Positions 1-9,155 are shown, counted from the stretch's first letter. The stretch is DNA of 57,443 nucleotides from an uncultured Clostridia bacterium (GCA_947302045.1 CAMYUQ010000003.1:1-57443), one strand, 5' to 3'. Numbers and translations: made by a program. Notes: generated by a model not told the origin, from the letters alone.

Positions 1-1
1 A

Positions 2-238
2 ACCTACATCGCCCTTTCGATTCTCCCCTGGTTTGCAGCAAAATTCTTCGTCGGCCCGATGTCGGGACTTCTCATCAAAATCTACACTCCGTTCGAGAAC
101 GGACATCCCCTTCCCGCTTCTCCCGACCACGCGATGATCTGGTTCTGGATCGGCGCAATGGCACTTCTCACGCCGGTAACGCTCTTCTGTTTCGGCAAAT
201 TCTTTATGAGAAAACTCTCTGCGGAAGCGGAAAAATAG
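2..238 (+). CDS. MFS-type transporter, C-terminal fragment (partial)
   Basis: This is the last 78 codons of a gene that begins before the window; the reading frame starts at base 2 and ends with TAG at 236-238. The fragment is strongly hydrophobic, with a segment around 'LPWFAAKFFVGPMSGLL', a short Pro/Glu/His-rich loop, and a final transmembrane helix ('MIWFWIGAMALLTPVTLF') followed by a basic tail ending in KLSAEAEK. This pattern fits the last two helices of a major facilitator superfamily permease, perhaps of the peptide/proton symporter type, but the substrate cannot be judged from the fragment. It converges on the DtxR-like gene, with a hairpin at 247-272 between them. Confidence 0.55.
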   Translation, partial: TYIALSILPWFAAKFFVGPMSGLLIKIYTPFENGHPLPASPDHAMIWFWIGAMALLTPVTLFCFGKFFMRKLSAEAEK

Positions 239-246
239 GAAAAGAG

Positions 247-272
247 AGGGACAACCGATTGGTTGTCCCTCT
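247..272 (-). terminator. Intrinsic terminator between convergent genes
   Basis: An 11-bp perfect stem (GAGGGACAACC / GGTTGTCCCTC) with a GATT loop lies between two convergent genes. Read on the minus strand it is followed by TCTTTTCC and an AT-rich stretch, so it best serves the operon ending in the DtxR-like gene. Read on the plus strand the T-tract is poor. Confidence 0.75.
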
Positions 273-279
273 GCTCCCG

Positions 280-654
280 TTATGATTTTGTCACCGAATC
301 GACGTGCCGTTTCATCGCCGCGAAAGACCGGTCGCTGATGCAATGTTCCATGCGGCAGGCGTCCTCCGTCGCCGTTTCTTCATCCACTCCGATCGCCACC
401 AAAAAAGTCGTTAAAAGCTTGTGGCGTTCGTATATCTTGGCGGCGACCGCTTTGCCGTCCTCGGTCAGGGTGATATACCCCCTTCCGTCCACTTCAACGT
501 AGCCGCCGTTTTTCAGAATCCCGATGGCACGGCTGACGCTGGGTTTGCTGAATCCCATATATTCGCCCACGTCGATCGACCGGACGATCGGTTGCTTCTG
601 GGAAAGAACCAGAATCGATTCGAGGTACATTTCTCCGGATTCCTGTAACTGCAT
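280..654 (-). CDS. DtxR/MntR-family metal-dependent transcriptional repressor, iron-type ligands
   Basis: A 124-residue repressor with an N-terminal winged helix-turn-helix (residues 5-65, 'SKPSVSRAIGILKNGGYV' as recognition region) and a helical metal-binding and dimerisation domain. It has no C-terminal SH3-like domain. The start at 654 is chosen because GGGGAGGAG lies 6 bases upstream; an in-frame start at 699 would overlap the ABC ATPase stop by 4 bases but has no such site. The presumed metal ligands are Met9, Cys100, Glu103 and His104, with His78 near the ancillary site. The stretch EDACRMEH matches the DtxR/IdeR pattern (Met10, Cys102, Glu105, His106), whereas MntR has Asp8 and Glu99 at the first two positions. 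I infer an Fe(II)- rather than Mn(II)-sensing regulator. It is the last gene of a polysaccharide-export operon, an unusual place for it. Confidence 0.85.
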   Translation of the reverse strand: MQLQESGEMYLESILVLSQKQPIVRSIDVGEYMGFSKPSVSRAIGILKNGGYVEVDGRGYITLTEDGKAVAAKIYERHKLLTTFLVAIGVDEETATEDACRMEHCISDRSFAAMKRHVDSVTKS

Positions 655-695
655 AAGATACTCCTCCCCAAACAGATTTCCTGTTTTTTCATAAC

Positions 696-1445
696 TCAAT
701 CGGGATTGAAAGTTCTGCTCGTTTGTTTATAGGCGTCGCACACGACCTGCGTCGGCCCCATCATCACGATCTTCCCGTGATCCAGCCAGACAACGCGGTC
801 GCAAAGCCGTTCGATCTGCTCGATGGTATGGGAAACCACCACCACGGTGGTGCCTCCGCTCATCATCCGGTTGATCCGCTCTTCGCACTTTTGCTGGAAG
901 AGAAAATCTCCGACTCCGAGAATTTCGTCCACGATCAGAATTTCGGGGCTGACGTTGGTAGCGATCGAAAATCCGAGCCGGGCAAGCATACCGGACGAGA
1001 AATTCTTGATCTGTGTATCCATGAATTTATCCAATTCGGAAAACTCGATGATCTCGTCCATTTTGGCGAGCATTTCTTTTTTCCCGAAGCCAAGAACAGC
1101 TCCGTTGAGCAGAACGTTCTCCCGCGCCGTCAGATCCGGAGCGAATCCTGCCCCCAATTCGATCAGGGGAGAGATCGTCCCGTTCGTGATGACCTTGCCG
1201 GAAGTCGGCTTCAAAATTCCCGAAATGATTTTCAGCGTGGTACTTTTTCCGGAACCGTTGAGCCCGACCAGCCCCAGCACTTCCCCTTTTGCCACGTTGA
1301 AGCTGACGTGATCCAGCGCCGTAAAATCGGCAAAATTGATCTGCCGCTTTGCCATTTTGATGATGAATTCCTTGAAGCTGTCGATCTTCTGATTGGCCAT
1401 GTGGAATTTCATCACGATGTCATGTAGTTCTATTGCGTTTTCCAT
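696..1445 (-). CDS. ABC transporter ATP-binding subunit, polysaccharide/teichoic acid export type
   Basis: A 249-residue ATPase of the KpsT/Wzt/TagH group. Walker A is GLNGSGKST (residues 61-69), the signature is the divergent FSSGM (149-153) typical of this group rather than LSGGQ, and Walker B is ILIVDE (169-174) followed by the ILGVGD motif of polysaccharide exporters. The protein lacks the long C-terminal extension of Bacillus TagH and the carbohydrate-binding tail of Wzt-like proteins. It should drive export of a lipid-linked glycan or teichoic acid through the permease encoded immediately upstream (9 bases between genes). The start has AAGGAG 5 bases upstream. Confidence 0.9.
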   Translation of the reverse strand: MENAIELHDIVMKFHMANQKIDSFKEFIIKMAKRQINFADFTALDHVSFNVAKGEVLGLVGLNGSGKSTTLKIISGILKPTSGKVITNGTISPLIELGAGFAPDLTARENVLLNGAVLGFGKKEMLAKMDEIIEFSELDKFMDTQIKNFSSGMLARLGFSIATNVSPEILIVDEILGVGDFLFQQKCEERINRMMSGGTTVVVVSHTIEQIERLCDRVVWLDHGKIVMMGPTQVVCDAYKQTSRTFNPD

Positions 1446-1454
1446 GGCCGCTCC

Positions 1455-2738
1455 TTAAACGTAGAGTATAAAACGATCCTGCAAGCGCCGGAAGATTAGA
1501 ATACCAAAAATCAGTGCCAGCATGGCAAAGGAAATTCCCATGACGTGTTCATTGAGCGAAGGCATACTTCCGTTGATCACCATGCCGCGCAGCATATGCG
1601 TATAGTAGTAGAGCGGATTGATTTTCAGAATAAAGGACAATTTGCTGTTGAGCAAAACCTCTTCCGGATAGAAGATCGGCGTGAGATACATCCAGATCTG
1701 CGTAAAGACCATATAGAGATACTGGGTATCCCGGAAAAACACTGCCAGCGACGAGAGGATCAACCCCATTCCGTATGCAAAGACCAGCGCATAGAGCATC
1801 GGCAGGAAAAAGAACAGGATCGTCCAGTGGAAGGGCACCCGCTGGATCAGCATGACCACCAGAACCGCCACGATGCTGAACAGCATATTGACAAACGCAA
1901 ATGCGCATTTCTGCATCGGGAAAATATATTTCGGGATGTAAACTTTCTTGATCAGCGGTGCGGCGTCGATGACCGACATCACCCCGGTACTGGTGCAGTC
2001 GATCACAAAATTGAAGATCTGCGCACCGACCAGATAATAGGTCGCATAATACGGAATGTTGAAGCGGAACATTCTGGAAAAGACCGCATGGATCACGCGC
2101 GCCATCAGGAGCGGATTCAGTACGCTCCAAAGATACCCCAATACCGACCGGCGGTATTTGACTTTCAGGTCGCGCGAGACCAGATTCTGGACAAGCGGAA
2201 AATACCGTTTGAACTTTTGGAAATACGCCTTAAACGAAAAGCGGAAGGAGAGCAGCAATCCGCAAAGAGCGGCAAAAACAGTGCAGCCGACGACCGCGTA
2301 GATTCGGATGTGCGGACGGCGCGGATTGATCAGAACCGATGAAACTTCCGCACCTTCGGGTAATTCCACCCGAACTGCAACCGCCTCTTTTTCAACCGTC
2401 AGAAGCACGTCGCTGTTTTTTGTCGTGACCACCGCATCCAGCCTTTTCCTTTCCGAAAAGGGCTCTTCCGCCGTTTCGGTATAATACACGCAAACGGTTT
2501 TGGGAAGATCCTTTACCGAACCGTTCAGGCACAGATCATTCAGATAGGTCTTTTCCGACAACCGGATTTCGATCCCGTTCTCAACGTGTGCAAGCAATTC
2601 ACCATCCGCAGTTGCCGTGGGGTATTTTTTAATCAGATTTTCGATGGTCGGAAGATTGAATTGAACCAGACCGAACCAGATTCCCAGTCCGAGGATCGCC
2701 GCAATCAACACGACCGTAACGGGTTTTATGATCTTCAA
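1455..2738 (-). CDS. ABC-2 type permease for polysaccharide export, with an N-terminal extracytoplasmic domain
   Basis: A 427-residue membrane protein. The C-terminal two thirds (about 170-427) is an ABC-2 permease of the TagG/Wzm group: 'VSRDLKVKYRRSVLGYLWS' is the typical cytoplasmic entry, followed by six hydrophobic segments and the conserved 'NPLYYYTHMLR'. In front of it is a unit these permeases normally lack: a membrane anchor at 6-27, a soluble stretch of about 115 residues rich in beta-type sequence, presumably outside the cell, and a second helix at 147-168. Translation appears to start with TTG at 2738, preceded 8 bases upstream by AGAGG; no ATG in frame fits. It is the first gene of the operon, behind a near-consensus promoter. 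Confidence 0.88.
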   Translation of the reverse strand: MKIIKPVTVVLIAAILGLGIWFGLVQFNLPTIENLIKKYPTATADGELLAHVENGIEIRLSEKTYLNDLCLNGSVKDLPKTVCVYYTETAEEPFSERKRLDAVVTTKNSDVLLTVEKEAVAVRVELPEGAEVSSVLINPRRPHIRIYAVVGCTVFAALCGLLLSFRFSFKAYFQKFKRYFPLVQNLVSRDLKVKYRRSVLGYLWSVLNPLLMARVIHAVFSRMFRFNIPYYATYYLVGAQIFNFVIDCTSTGVMSVIDAAPLIKKVYIPKYIFPMQKCAFAFVNMLFSIVAVLVVMLIQRVPFHWTILFFFLPMLYALVFAYGMGLILSSLAVFFRDTQYLYMVFTQIWMYLTPIFYPEEVLLNSKLSFILKINPLYYYTHMLRGMVINGSMPSLNEHVMGISFAMLALIFGILIFRRLQDRFILYV

Positions 2739-2800
2739 AATATGAACCTCTCATATCAAAAACGACAGTCAGGTCTGTTCCTTATCGCAACATCTTTTAT

Positions 2801-2829
2801 AGTATACCACACTCTTCCATTTTTGTCAA
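2801..2829 (-). promoter_or_regulatory. Sigma-A promoter for the polysaccharide exporter operon
   Basis: On the minus strand TTGACA (2829-2824), a 17-base spacer ending in TGG, and TATACT (2806-2801). It lies about 65 bases upstream of the permease start. Confidence 0.8.
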
Positions 2830-2902
2830 GTTTTTTCCGGAAAGCAAAAGGGACAACAGACGCAAAGCGTGAAAACCTGTGCGTCCGCCATCCATTTTTA
2901 TG

Positions 2903-5422
2903 TTATTTTGCCTCGAACCAGTTCTTTCCGCAATGGATTTCCACCGTCATCGGGGCCGAGAAAGAGACGGCATTTTCCATCTCCTCCCGCAGGATCATCT
3001 CGGCTTCCGCAGCACAATCCGCGCCGGCTTCGATGAGCAGTTCGTCATGCACCTGCAAAATCAGGCGCGCGTTGATTCCGCTCTCCTGCAACCGTTTATG
3101 CACGCGGATCATGGAAATTTTAATCAGATCTGCTGCCGTTCCCTGAATCGGACTGTTCATTGCCACGCGCTCGCCGAATTTCTGCTGCATCTTGTTCGTT
3201 CCTGCAAGTTCGGGAATATAACGTCTCCTTCCGAATGCAGTTGACACATACCCTGTCTCGTACGCTTCCTTGATCGTGCGTTTGAGATAAGCGTCGACCT
3301 GCGGAAATCCCGCAAGATACTGGTCGATATACTCCTGCGCTTGCGCGCGCGTCACGCCAATATCATCCGCCAGTGAAAACGCGCCGATCCCATACATAAT
3401 GCCGAAATTGACGGCTTTTGCTTTTTTGCGCATTTGGGGCGTGACTTCTTCCTCGGGCACGCCGAACACGGTAGCCGCCGTCGACGTATGAATATCTTTC
3501 CCGGAACGGAATGCCCGGATCAGATTTTCATCTCCCGACATCTGCGCGAGGAGTCGAAGCTCAATCTGCGAATAGTCGGCGTCCACGATCACGTCCATGC
3601 CCTCCCCGGGCAGGAAAAACCGTCTCAATTCTCTGCCGAGCTCGGTACGGATCGGAATATTCTGCAAATTCGGTTCGGTGGACGAAAGTCGCCCGGTCGC
3701 CGTTCCCGTCTGCTTGAAGGTGGTATGCACGCGTCCGTTTTCGTCCGCCATTTTCAGGAGCCCTTCGGTATAGGTACTGCGCAGTTTGGTGACCTGCCGA
3801 TAGTCCAGTATATCCTGAATGATCGGGTGGTAGGGACGTAACTTTTCAAGGATCTCCGCGTTCGTGGAATATCCCGTTTTTGTTTTTTTGCCGTGCGGCA
3901 GTTTCAGGGTTTCAAAAAGGATCTCTCCCAACTGCTTGGGCGACTGAATATTGAACGAAACGCCTGCCTGCATGAAAATCTGCGCTTCCAGTTCCTGCGC
4001 GATCATGCCGAGCTGTTCGCCGAAACGCGCGATTCCCTCCCGGTCGATCCGGAACCCCGCCGTCTCCATATCCGCCAGAACGAATGCAAGCGGAATTTCC
4101 ACGTCGATGAGCAATCCGGCCTGTCCGCTTTCCCGTAGTTTTTCCCTGATAACTTGATAAAGGCGGTAAAAATAGGCGATTCGAGGGTTCTTTTCATCCG
4201 GGACTTCCGAAAGGTAGTCCATCACCAGCGTTGCGAGATCATACCGACTTTTGGAAGAATTCGTCAGATAGGCGCCGAGCATCAGATCAAACAGATCGGC
4301 GTTTTGGAGCAGCGTTTTCAGCGGCGTTTTCGCCAATTCTTTGATATCGTAGCAAATGAGTGTTTTCCCATGCAGAATCCCCCGGAGCCGTTCAGGCGGT
4401 TCCTTCCACCGGAAAAGCCGTTCACCGACGAGAAGCAAAAGCCCGTTGGCATCTGCATCCAGACACACCGCGTCGGTTTCCGAAACGGCTTTTATGAGTT
4501 CTGCTGAATCCGCCGGCTTTTCCTGCAACGCCTTGCCGTCTTCGCGGACGACCGGAGCAGGGTCTGCCGATGCGAACCGTTTGAGAAATCCCGCAAATTC
4601 AAGGCGCAGGAACAACGCGCGCGCCGCCGACGGATCGGGACGATAGGCAAGATCGCCGAGCGTCAGCCCAAGCGGAACTTCCCTGCAAATTTTTGCGAGA
4701 TCGCGCGAAAGATACGCGCTCTCACGCCCTGCCTCCAATTTGCTCCTGACCGACGGAGTCAACTTTGCGGTCGGCAGATCGGCATAAACGCCGTCGAGAG
4801 AGCCGTGTTCCGCAATCAGCGCCAGCGCCGTTTTCTCCCCGATCCCGGGCACGCCCGGAATATGATCCGAGCTATCCCCCATCAAAGCTTTCACGTCCAC
4901 GAATTGAGTTGATTGAACGCCGTATTTTGCAAAGAACACCTGCTCGTCGGTATCGATCGTTTCCCGGTTGGTTGCCAGCAAAACGTGTACCTGCGGCGAG
5001 ATCAACTGCAAAGCGTCCCGGTCTCCCGTCATCAGATATGCTTCAGCGTTTTCCTTTTCGGCAAGATCCGCCAGCGTTCCCAGAATATCGTCCGCCTCGA
5101 ACCCTTCGCATTCCAGAACGGCATATCCGAGCGCGCGCATCAACTCTTTTGCAACCGGAAGTTGCAGGGCAAGCTCTTCCGGCATCGGTCGGCGGCCTGC
5201 CTTGTATTCACCGTACATTTTATGCCGGAAGGTCGGCGCTTTGAGATCGAACGCGACCGCACAGCAATCCGGCCGTAAAAGATCCTGCTGTCTTGTGATC
5301 ATGGAAACCATACCGTAAAGCGCGTTGGTCGGAAAGCCGTCCTTCGTTGTCAGGGGACGCACGCCGAAGAAAGCACGGTTGAGGATGCTGTTTCCGTCGA
5401 TCGCCAGTAAACGTTTTTTCAT
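2903..5422 (-). CDS. polA: DNA polymerase I
   Basis: An 839-residue PolA for Okazaki fragment maturation and repair synthesis. Residues 1-290 are the 5'-3' exonuclease/flap domain ('DGNSILNRAFFG', 'CEGFEADDILGTLA', 'MTGDRDALQL', 'GDSSDHIPGVPGIGEKTA'). The middle part occupies the place of the 3'-5' exonuclease but 'CLDADAN' replaces the usual DxE metal motif, so proofreading is probably lost, as in many Firmicutes. The polymerase motifs are intact: motif A 'DADYSQIELRLLAQMSGD', motif B 'RKKAKAVNFGIMYG' and motif C 'QVHDELLIEA'. The start overlaps the stop of the upstream ABC exporter gene by 4 bases (ATGA) and has AAGGA 10 bases upstream. A weak hairpin follows the stop, near 2860-2885. Confidence 0.98.
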   Translation of the reverse strand: MKKRLLAIDGNSILNRAFFGVRPLTTKDGFPTNALYGMVSMITRQQDLLRPDCCAVAFDLKAPTFRHKMYGEYKAGRRPMPEELALQLPVAKELMRALGYAVLECEGFEADDILGTLADLAEKENAEAYLMTGDRDALQLISPQVHVLLATNRETIDTDEQVFFAKYGVQSTQFVDVKALMGDSSDHIPGVPGIGEKTALALIAEHGSLDGVYADLPTAKLTPSVRSKLEAGRESAYLSRDLAKICREVPLGLTLGDLAYRPDPSAARALFLRLEFAGFLKRFASADPAPVVREDGKALQEKPADSAELIKAVSETDAVCLDADANGLLLLVGERLFRWKEPPERLRGILHGKTLICYDIKELAKTPLKTLLQNADLFDLMLGAYLTNSSKSRYDLATLVMDYLSEVPDEKNPRIAYFYRLYQVIREKLRESGQAGLLIDVEIPLAFVLADMETAGFRIDREGIARFGEQLGMIAQELEAQIFMQAGVSFNIQSPKQLGEILFETLKLPHGKKTKTGYSTNAEILEKLRPYHPIIQDILDYRQVTKLRSTYTEGLLKMADENGRVHTTFKQTGTATGRLSSTEPNLQNIPIRTELGRELRRFFLPGEGMDVIVDADYSQIELRLLAQMSGDENLIRAFRSGKDIHTSTAATVFGVPEEEVTPQMRKKAKAVNFGIMYGIGAFSLADDIGVTRAQAQEYIDQYLAGFPQVDAYLKRTIKEAYETGYVSTAFGRRRYIPELAGTNKMQQKFGERVAMNSPIQGTAADLIKISMIRVHKRLQESGINARLILQVHDELLIEAGADCAAEAEMILREEMENAVSFSAPMTVEIHCGKNWFEAK

Positions 5423-7329
5423 ACGATCTCATTCCTTTCCGTCTGATCCTGTTTTTGCGCTTCACGCTTCACCGTTTGCTCATGCAATCGGTAATAATAT
5501 CCTTTGGTGGCGAGCAGACTTTCATGCGTTCCTCTCTCGACGATCTGACCGTGATCCAAAACGAAGATCCGATCCGCCCCGTAAATAGTTGACAAGCGGT
5601 GAGCGACAATCAGCATCGTTCCGATCGTCATCATTTTTTCAAGCGACTTCTGAATGATCTGCTCGGTTTCGGTGTCAATATTGGCGGTTGCCTCATCCAG
5701 AATCAGAACCGACGGCTCATGCAGAACGGTTCGCGCAAAAGACAGTAACTGCCGCTGTCCCGCCGAGAAGTTGTTGCCCCTTTCCCGAACTTCTTCGTCC
5801 AATCCGTTCGGAAGAGCCGACAAAAATGTATCCGCATTGACGTATCGGCAAGCCGCCAGAATTTGCGCATCAGAAAATCTTTCTTCCCCGAGCGTCAGAT
5901 TGGAGCGAATCGTTCCCGAAAACAGGAACACGTCCTGCAACATCTGCCCCATCGAGCGGCGCAGACTCGAAACCGTTACCGTTCTGATGTCAATGCCGTC
6001 GAGCAGGATCTCTCCCTTTTGGATATCATAGTTCCGGCAAAGCAGGGATAGGATCGTGGTCTTTCCCGATCCGGTTGCGCCGACGAACGCGGCGGTCTCT
6101 CCCGCGTTGATATGGAAAGATACGTCCCGCAGAACCCATTCTTCCCCCTCATAGGCAAACCAGACGTTCCGGAATTCGATCTCTCCGCGCACGTTCGTCA
6201 ATTCTTTCGCATCCGGCGCGTCGACGATCTCGGGCGTCTGATCCATCACCGTAAAGATCTTCTCCGCCGACGCAAACGCGCTTTGCAAACGGTTGAACTG
6301 CTCGGCAAGATTTTGCAGCGGATTGAAGAAGGTGGCGATATAAGCATAGAAAGTAACCAGCGTTCCCGCAGTGATCGTCTGCCCGAAAAACTGCGTCTGG
6401 CGGATATATCCTCTTCCGCCCAGATACAGCAGGCAAAGTACCGAGGAAATATACAGCATATAAACGATCGGTCGGAACACGGCAAAGACGAAAATTTCTT
6501 CCTGTTTCGCTTTGCGCAAGGCGCGGTTTTGCTTTTCAAACGCTTCCCCTTTCCGCGCTTCCCGGTTGAAAATCTGAATGATTTTCATGCCGGATAAATG
6601 CTCGGAAAGAAAGGTGTTAACGTTTGTCGTTCCGTCCTTGACGTGCCGGTGCGCGCGTCTGGAAAATTTGCGGAACACGAAAGAAAACAGTACGATAAAA
6701 GGGACGAAGCAAAGAACCATCAGCGTCAGTTCAAAATTGCAGAAAAGCATTGCGACCAGAACGCCGATAATGATGAAAAAGTTCTTAATAAGGTTGACCA
6801 GAACGCGCGTAAACATTCTGGAAATCGCCTCGGTGTCGTTCGCAACCCGTGTTACCAGCTTCCCGACCGGCATCCGATGCAGTTGGTTATGGGAAAGCGA
6901 TTCGATATGCCGGAAGACGTCCTCGCGAAGTGCCGTCAGGATCTTCTGCCCGATCTTTTGCAGGATGATCGCCTCCGCATAGGTACAAACGACAGAAATC
7001 AGCAAAACGCCGAAGAACCACGCCACCTTGCCGTAGAGTGCCGGAAGTCCGAAATCCCCTTCAAGCAGTTGTTCGATCTCCCCGAGAAACAAGGGAGAGA
7101 TCAGATCGTAGGCAGTGGAAAGAACCATGATAACCAGCGCCAGCGCAAACGCTTTGCGGTGCGGTTTCGCGTATTTTAACAGGCGGCGGAAGATCTCACG
7201 GTCGCCCACCTCTCGCTCGAATCCGATCCCCTGCCGATCGCGGCGAATGACCAGATACGCGACAAAGAAAACGAGGGAAAATACGCCGATCAAGGCCCCT
7301 GTGATCAGAAGCGGATACCATTCATACAT
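5419..7329 (-). CDS. ABC exporter half-transporter (permease-ATPase), catalytically canonical partner
   Basis: A 636-residue type IV exporter half. An extra N-terminal helix (residues 6-29, before 'YLVIRRDRQG') precedes the usual six-helix domain, and the nucleotide-binding domain fills the C-terminal third. Walker A is GATGSGKTT, Walker B is 'LILDEAT' with the catalytic Glu, and the switch histidine is in 'VAHRLSTI'. The signature is FSAGQ in place of LSGGQ. Together with the neighbouring half, which has Asp for the catalytic Glu but a normal signature, this gives a heterodimer with one consensus and one degenerate ATP site, as in YheI/YheH or TM287/288. It overlaps the upstream half-transporter by 8 bases and polA by 4. 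The substrate is unknown; multidrug or lipid export is typical of the family. Confidence 0.9.
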   Translation of the reverse strand: MYEWYPLLITGALIGVFSLVFFVAYLVIRRDRQGIGFEREVGDREIFRRLLKYAKPHRKAFALALVIMVLSTAYDLISPLFLGEIEQLLEGDFGLPALYGKVAWFFGVLLISVVCTYAEAIILQKIGQKILTALREDVFRHIESLSHNQLHRMPVGKLVTRVANDTEAISRMFTRVLVNLIKNFFIIIGVLVAMLFCNFELTLMVLCFVPFIVLFSFVFRKFSRRAHRHVKDGTTNVNTFLSEHLSGMKIIQIFNREARKGEAFEKQNRALRKAKQEEIFVFAVFRPIVYMLYISSVLCLLYLGGRGYIRQTQFFGQTITAGTLVTFYAYIATFFNPLQNLAEQFNRLQSAFASAEKIFTVMDQTPEIVDAPDAKELTNVRGEIEFRNVWFAYEGEEWVLRDVSFHINAGETAAFVGATGSGKTTILSLLCRNYDIQKGEILLDGIDIRTVTVSSLRRSMGQMLQDVFLFSGTIRSNLTLGEERFSDAQILAACRYVNADTFLSALPNGLDEEVRERGNNFSAGQRQLLSFARTVLHEPSVLILDEATANIDTETEQIIQKSLEKMMTIGTMLIVAHRLSTIYGADRIFVLDHGQIVERGTHESLLATKGYYYRLHEQTVKREAQKQDQTERNEIV

Positions 7330-9109
7330 GACGGTGTTCCACCTCCTTTTCTTCCAGCGACTGCGCGTCTACCATTCTGCGATATGCAGGACAGGATTCG
7401 TAAAGTTCGGTATGTGTTCCGAACGCCACCGCCGTTCCCTCTCCCAAAAACAGGACGCGGTCCATCTGCTCCACCGTACTGACGCGATGAGCCATGAGCA
7501 AAGTCGTTTTTCCGCGGCGCAATTCTTTCAGCGCATCGAGGATCTTCTTTTCGGTCACAACGTCGACCGCCGAGACCGCATCGTCCAAAATCAGGATCGG
7601 TGCATCCTTCATCAAAGCGCGTGCAATGGATATCCGCTGTTTTTGTCCGCCCGACACCGTAACGCCACGTTCACCGAGGATCGTTTCGTATCCGTTCGGA
7701 AACTCCATGATATTTTCGTGAACGTCCGCATAACATGCCGCCGATCGGATCGATTCCGGATCTTCACAGTCCGATGCAAAAGCAATATTGCTTGAAATGG
7801 TGTCGCTGAAAAGAAACCCGTCCTGCGGAACGTACGCCGCGTTCCGGCGAACGGTCGCGATCGGAAGCGTATTGACGTCGTATCCGTCCAGAAACAGCGT
7901 TCCGTCCGGAACGTTATAGGTGCGCAGGATCAGATCGGCAATCGTCGTTTTCCCGGAACCGGTTCGCCCGATAATGCCGATATTCTCTCCCGCTTCGATG
8001 CGGAAGGAAAGATCGGTCAGCGAATCCCGGGCAGCTCCGGGATAGCGGAAGGTCAGGTGTTTCATCTCGATCGCGCCGGCCAGTTCGGAAACATCGGTGC
8101 GAATGTCCGGGCTATCCTGCATATCGGGTTCCGCTTCCAGAAGTTTGGCGATCCGCCCCAGCGACGCCTTGCCGCGCGCACGCATCCCGATCAGTTCCGA
8201 AATCGCCATCACGGGCCAGACGATGGTTGTAAAATAGCTGATGAATTCTATGAGCTGTCCGGCATTGAAAACGCCCCGATAGACATACCATCCGCCAACG
8301 CCGAGGATCACTCCGATCACCGATTCCACAAACAGAAAAACAAACACGTCCAAAAGAGTCTCTATTTTGGTAAAAGCGATATTGGTCCGCTCGTTTTCTT
8401 CGTTTTTGCGGCGAAAAGAATGCAATTCGACCAGTTCTTTGACGAACGCTTTGATCACCGCGATGCCCGAAAAGCTTTCCTGGGCAAAATCCGAGATCGC
8501 AGAAAAACTTTCCTGCCGCGCATCCCATTTTTTCTCCATACGGATTCCGATGATCGCGCTGATCACGAGCAAAAACGCCATGGGAATCATACAAAGCAGG
8601 GTGAGCAGTCCGTTCATCCGCATCATTTTGAAGAAGGAAAGCACGCCCAGAAACAGAGCGTCAAACAACATCAAAAACCCTGCGCCGACGCATTCGTTAA
8701 CGGTATCCAGATCGTTTGTGAAAAGCGACATCAGGTCGCCCACTTTATGGATCTGGTAGTAGGATTGCGAAAGCGTCCGGCACTTTGCGAACATTTTGCT
8801 CCGCAGATCGGTTTCCACCCGGATCGCCGTCCCAAAGAGACAAACACGCCACAAAAAACGCCCGACGACCATCGTCAGAATGATGAAGATCAGCGGTTTG
8901 CAAACATCTTCGAGCAAATAGGTCAGATCAAACGGAACCCGTGCACCGTTTCGGTAGGAATATCCAGTGCCAATCCCGTTGATGGTCTCCCGATACAGTT
9001 CGGGGACTTTGAGCTGCACCCAGTCCACCAAAAGAAGTGCCAGTCCGCCAAGCAGAATGGCATAGAAATAGCGCAGGTAATACCTGTTGATATGCTTTCC
9101 GAACAGCAT
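7322..9109 (-). CDS. ABC exporter half-transporter (permease-ATPase), degenerate-site partner
   Basis: A 595-residue exporter half beginning 'MLFGKHINRYYLRYF'. The start at 9109 has AGGAGGTG about 6 bases upstream; a longer reading frame to 9241 is rejected because it lacks such a site and adds a sequence of no family character. Six membrane segments are followed by an ATPase domain with Walker A GRTGSGKTT, signature VSGGQKQR, and Walker B 'LILDDAVSAVD', where Asp replaces the catalytic Glu. The switch region 'MAHRVSTV' keeps His. It is the upstream member of a co-translated pair. Confidence 0.9.
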   Translation of the reverse strand: MLFGKHINRYYLRYFYAILLGGLALLLVDWVQLKVPELYRETINGIGTGYSYRNGARVPFDLTYLLEDVCKPLIFIILTMVVGRFLWRVCLFGTAIRVETDLRSKMFAKCRTLSQSYYQIHKVGDLMSLFTNDLDTVNECVGAGFLMLFDALFLGVLSFFKMMRMNGLLTLLCMIPMAFLLVISAIIGIRMEKKWDARQESFSAISDFAQESFSGIAVIKAFVKELVELHSFRRKNEENERTNIAFTKIETLLDVFVFLFVESVIGVILGVGGWYVYRGVFNAGQLIEFISYFTTIVWPVMAISELIGMRARGKASLGRIAKLLEAEPDMQDSPDIRTDVSELAGAIEMKHLTFRYPGAARDSLTDLSFRIEAGENIGIIGRTGSGKTTIADLILRTYNVPDGTLFLDGYDVNTLPIATVRRNAAYVPQDGFLFSDTISSNIAFASDCEDPESIRSAACYADVHENIMEFPNGYETILGERGVTVSGGQKQRISIARALMKDAPILILDDAVSAVDVVTEKKILDALKELRRGKTTLLMAHRVSTVEQMDRVLFLGEGTAVAFGTHTELYESCPAYRRMVDAQSLEEKEVEHRHV

Positions 9110-9155
9110 CCCGGCACCTCCTCTCTGTAAACGGAAAACGTTGTTATAGCCGAAT

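Noticed and set aside
280-699. Longer start of the DtxR-like gene at 699
   Set aside because: The ATGA overlap is attractive, but GGGGAGGAG stands 6 bases before the ATG at 654 and the family begins there.
2830-2902. Hairpin behind polA (GACGCA/TGCGTC near 2860-2885)
   Set aside because: A 6-bp stem with a 15-base loop and a poor T-tract. It may end polA transcription but is too weak to list as a site.
5419-9109. Naming the exporter pair yheI/yheH or yfiB/yfiC
   Set aside because: The asymmetric motifs fit several heterodimer families and the sequence alone does not separate them.
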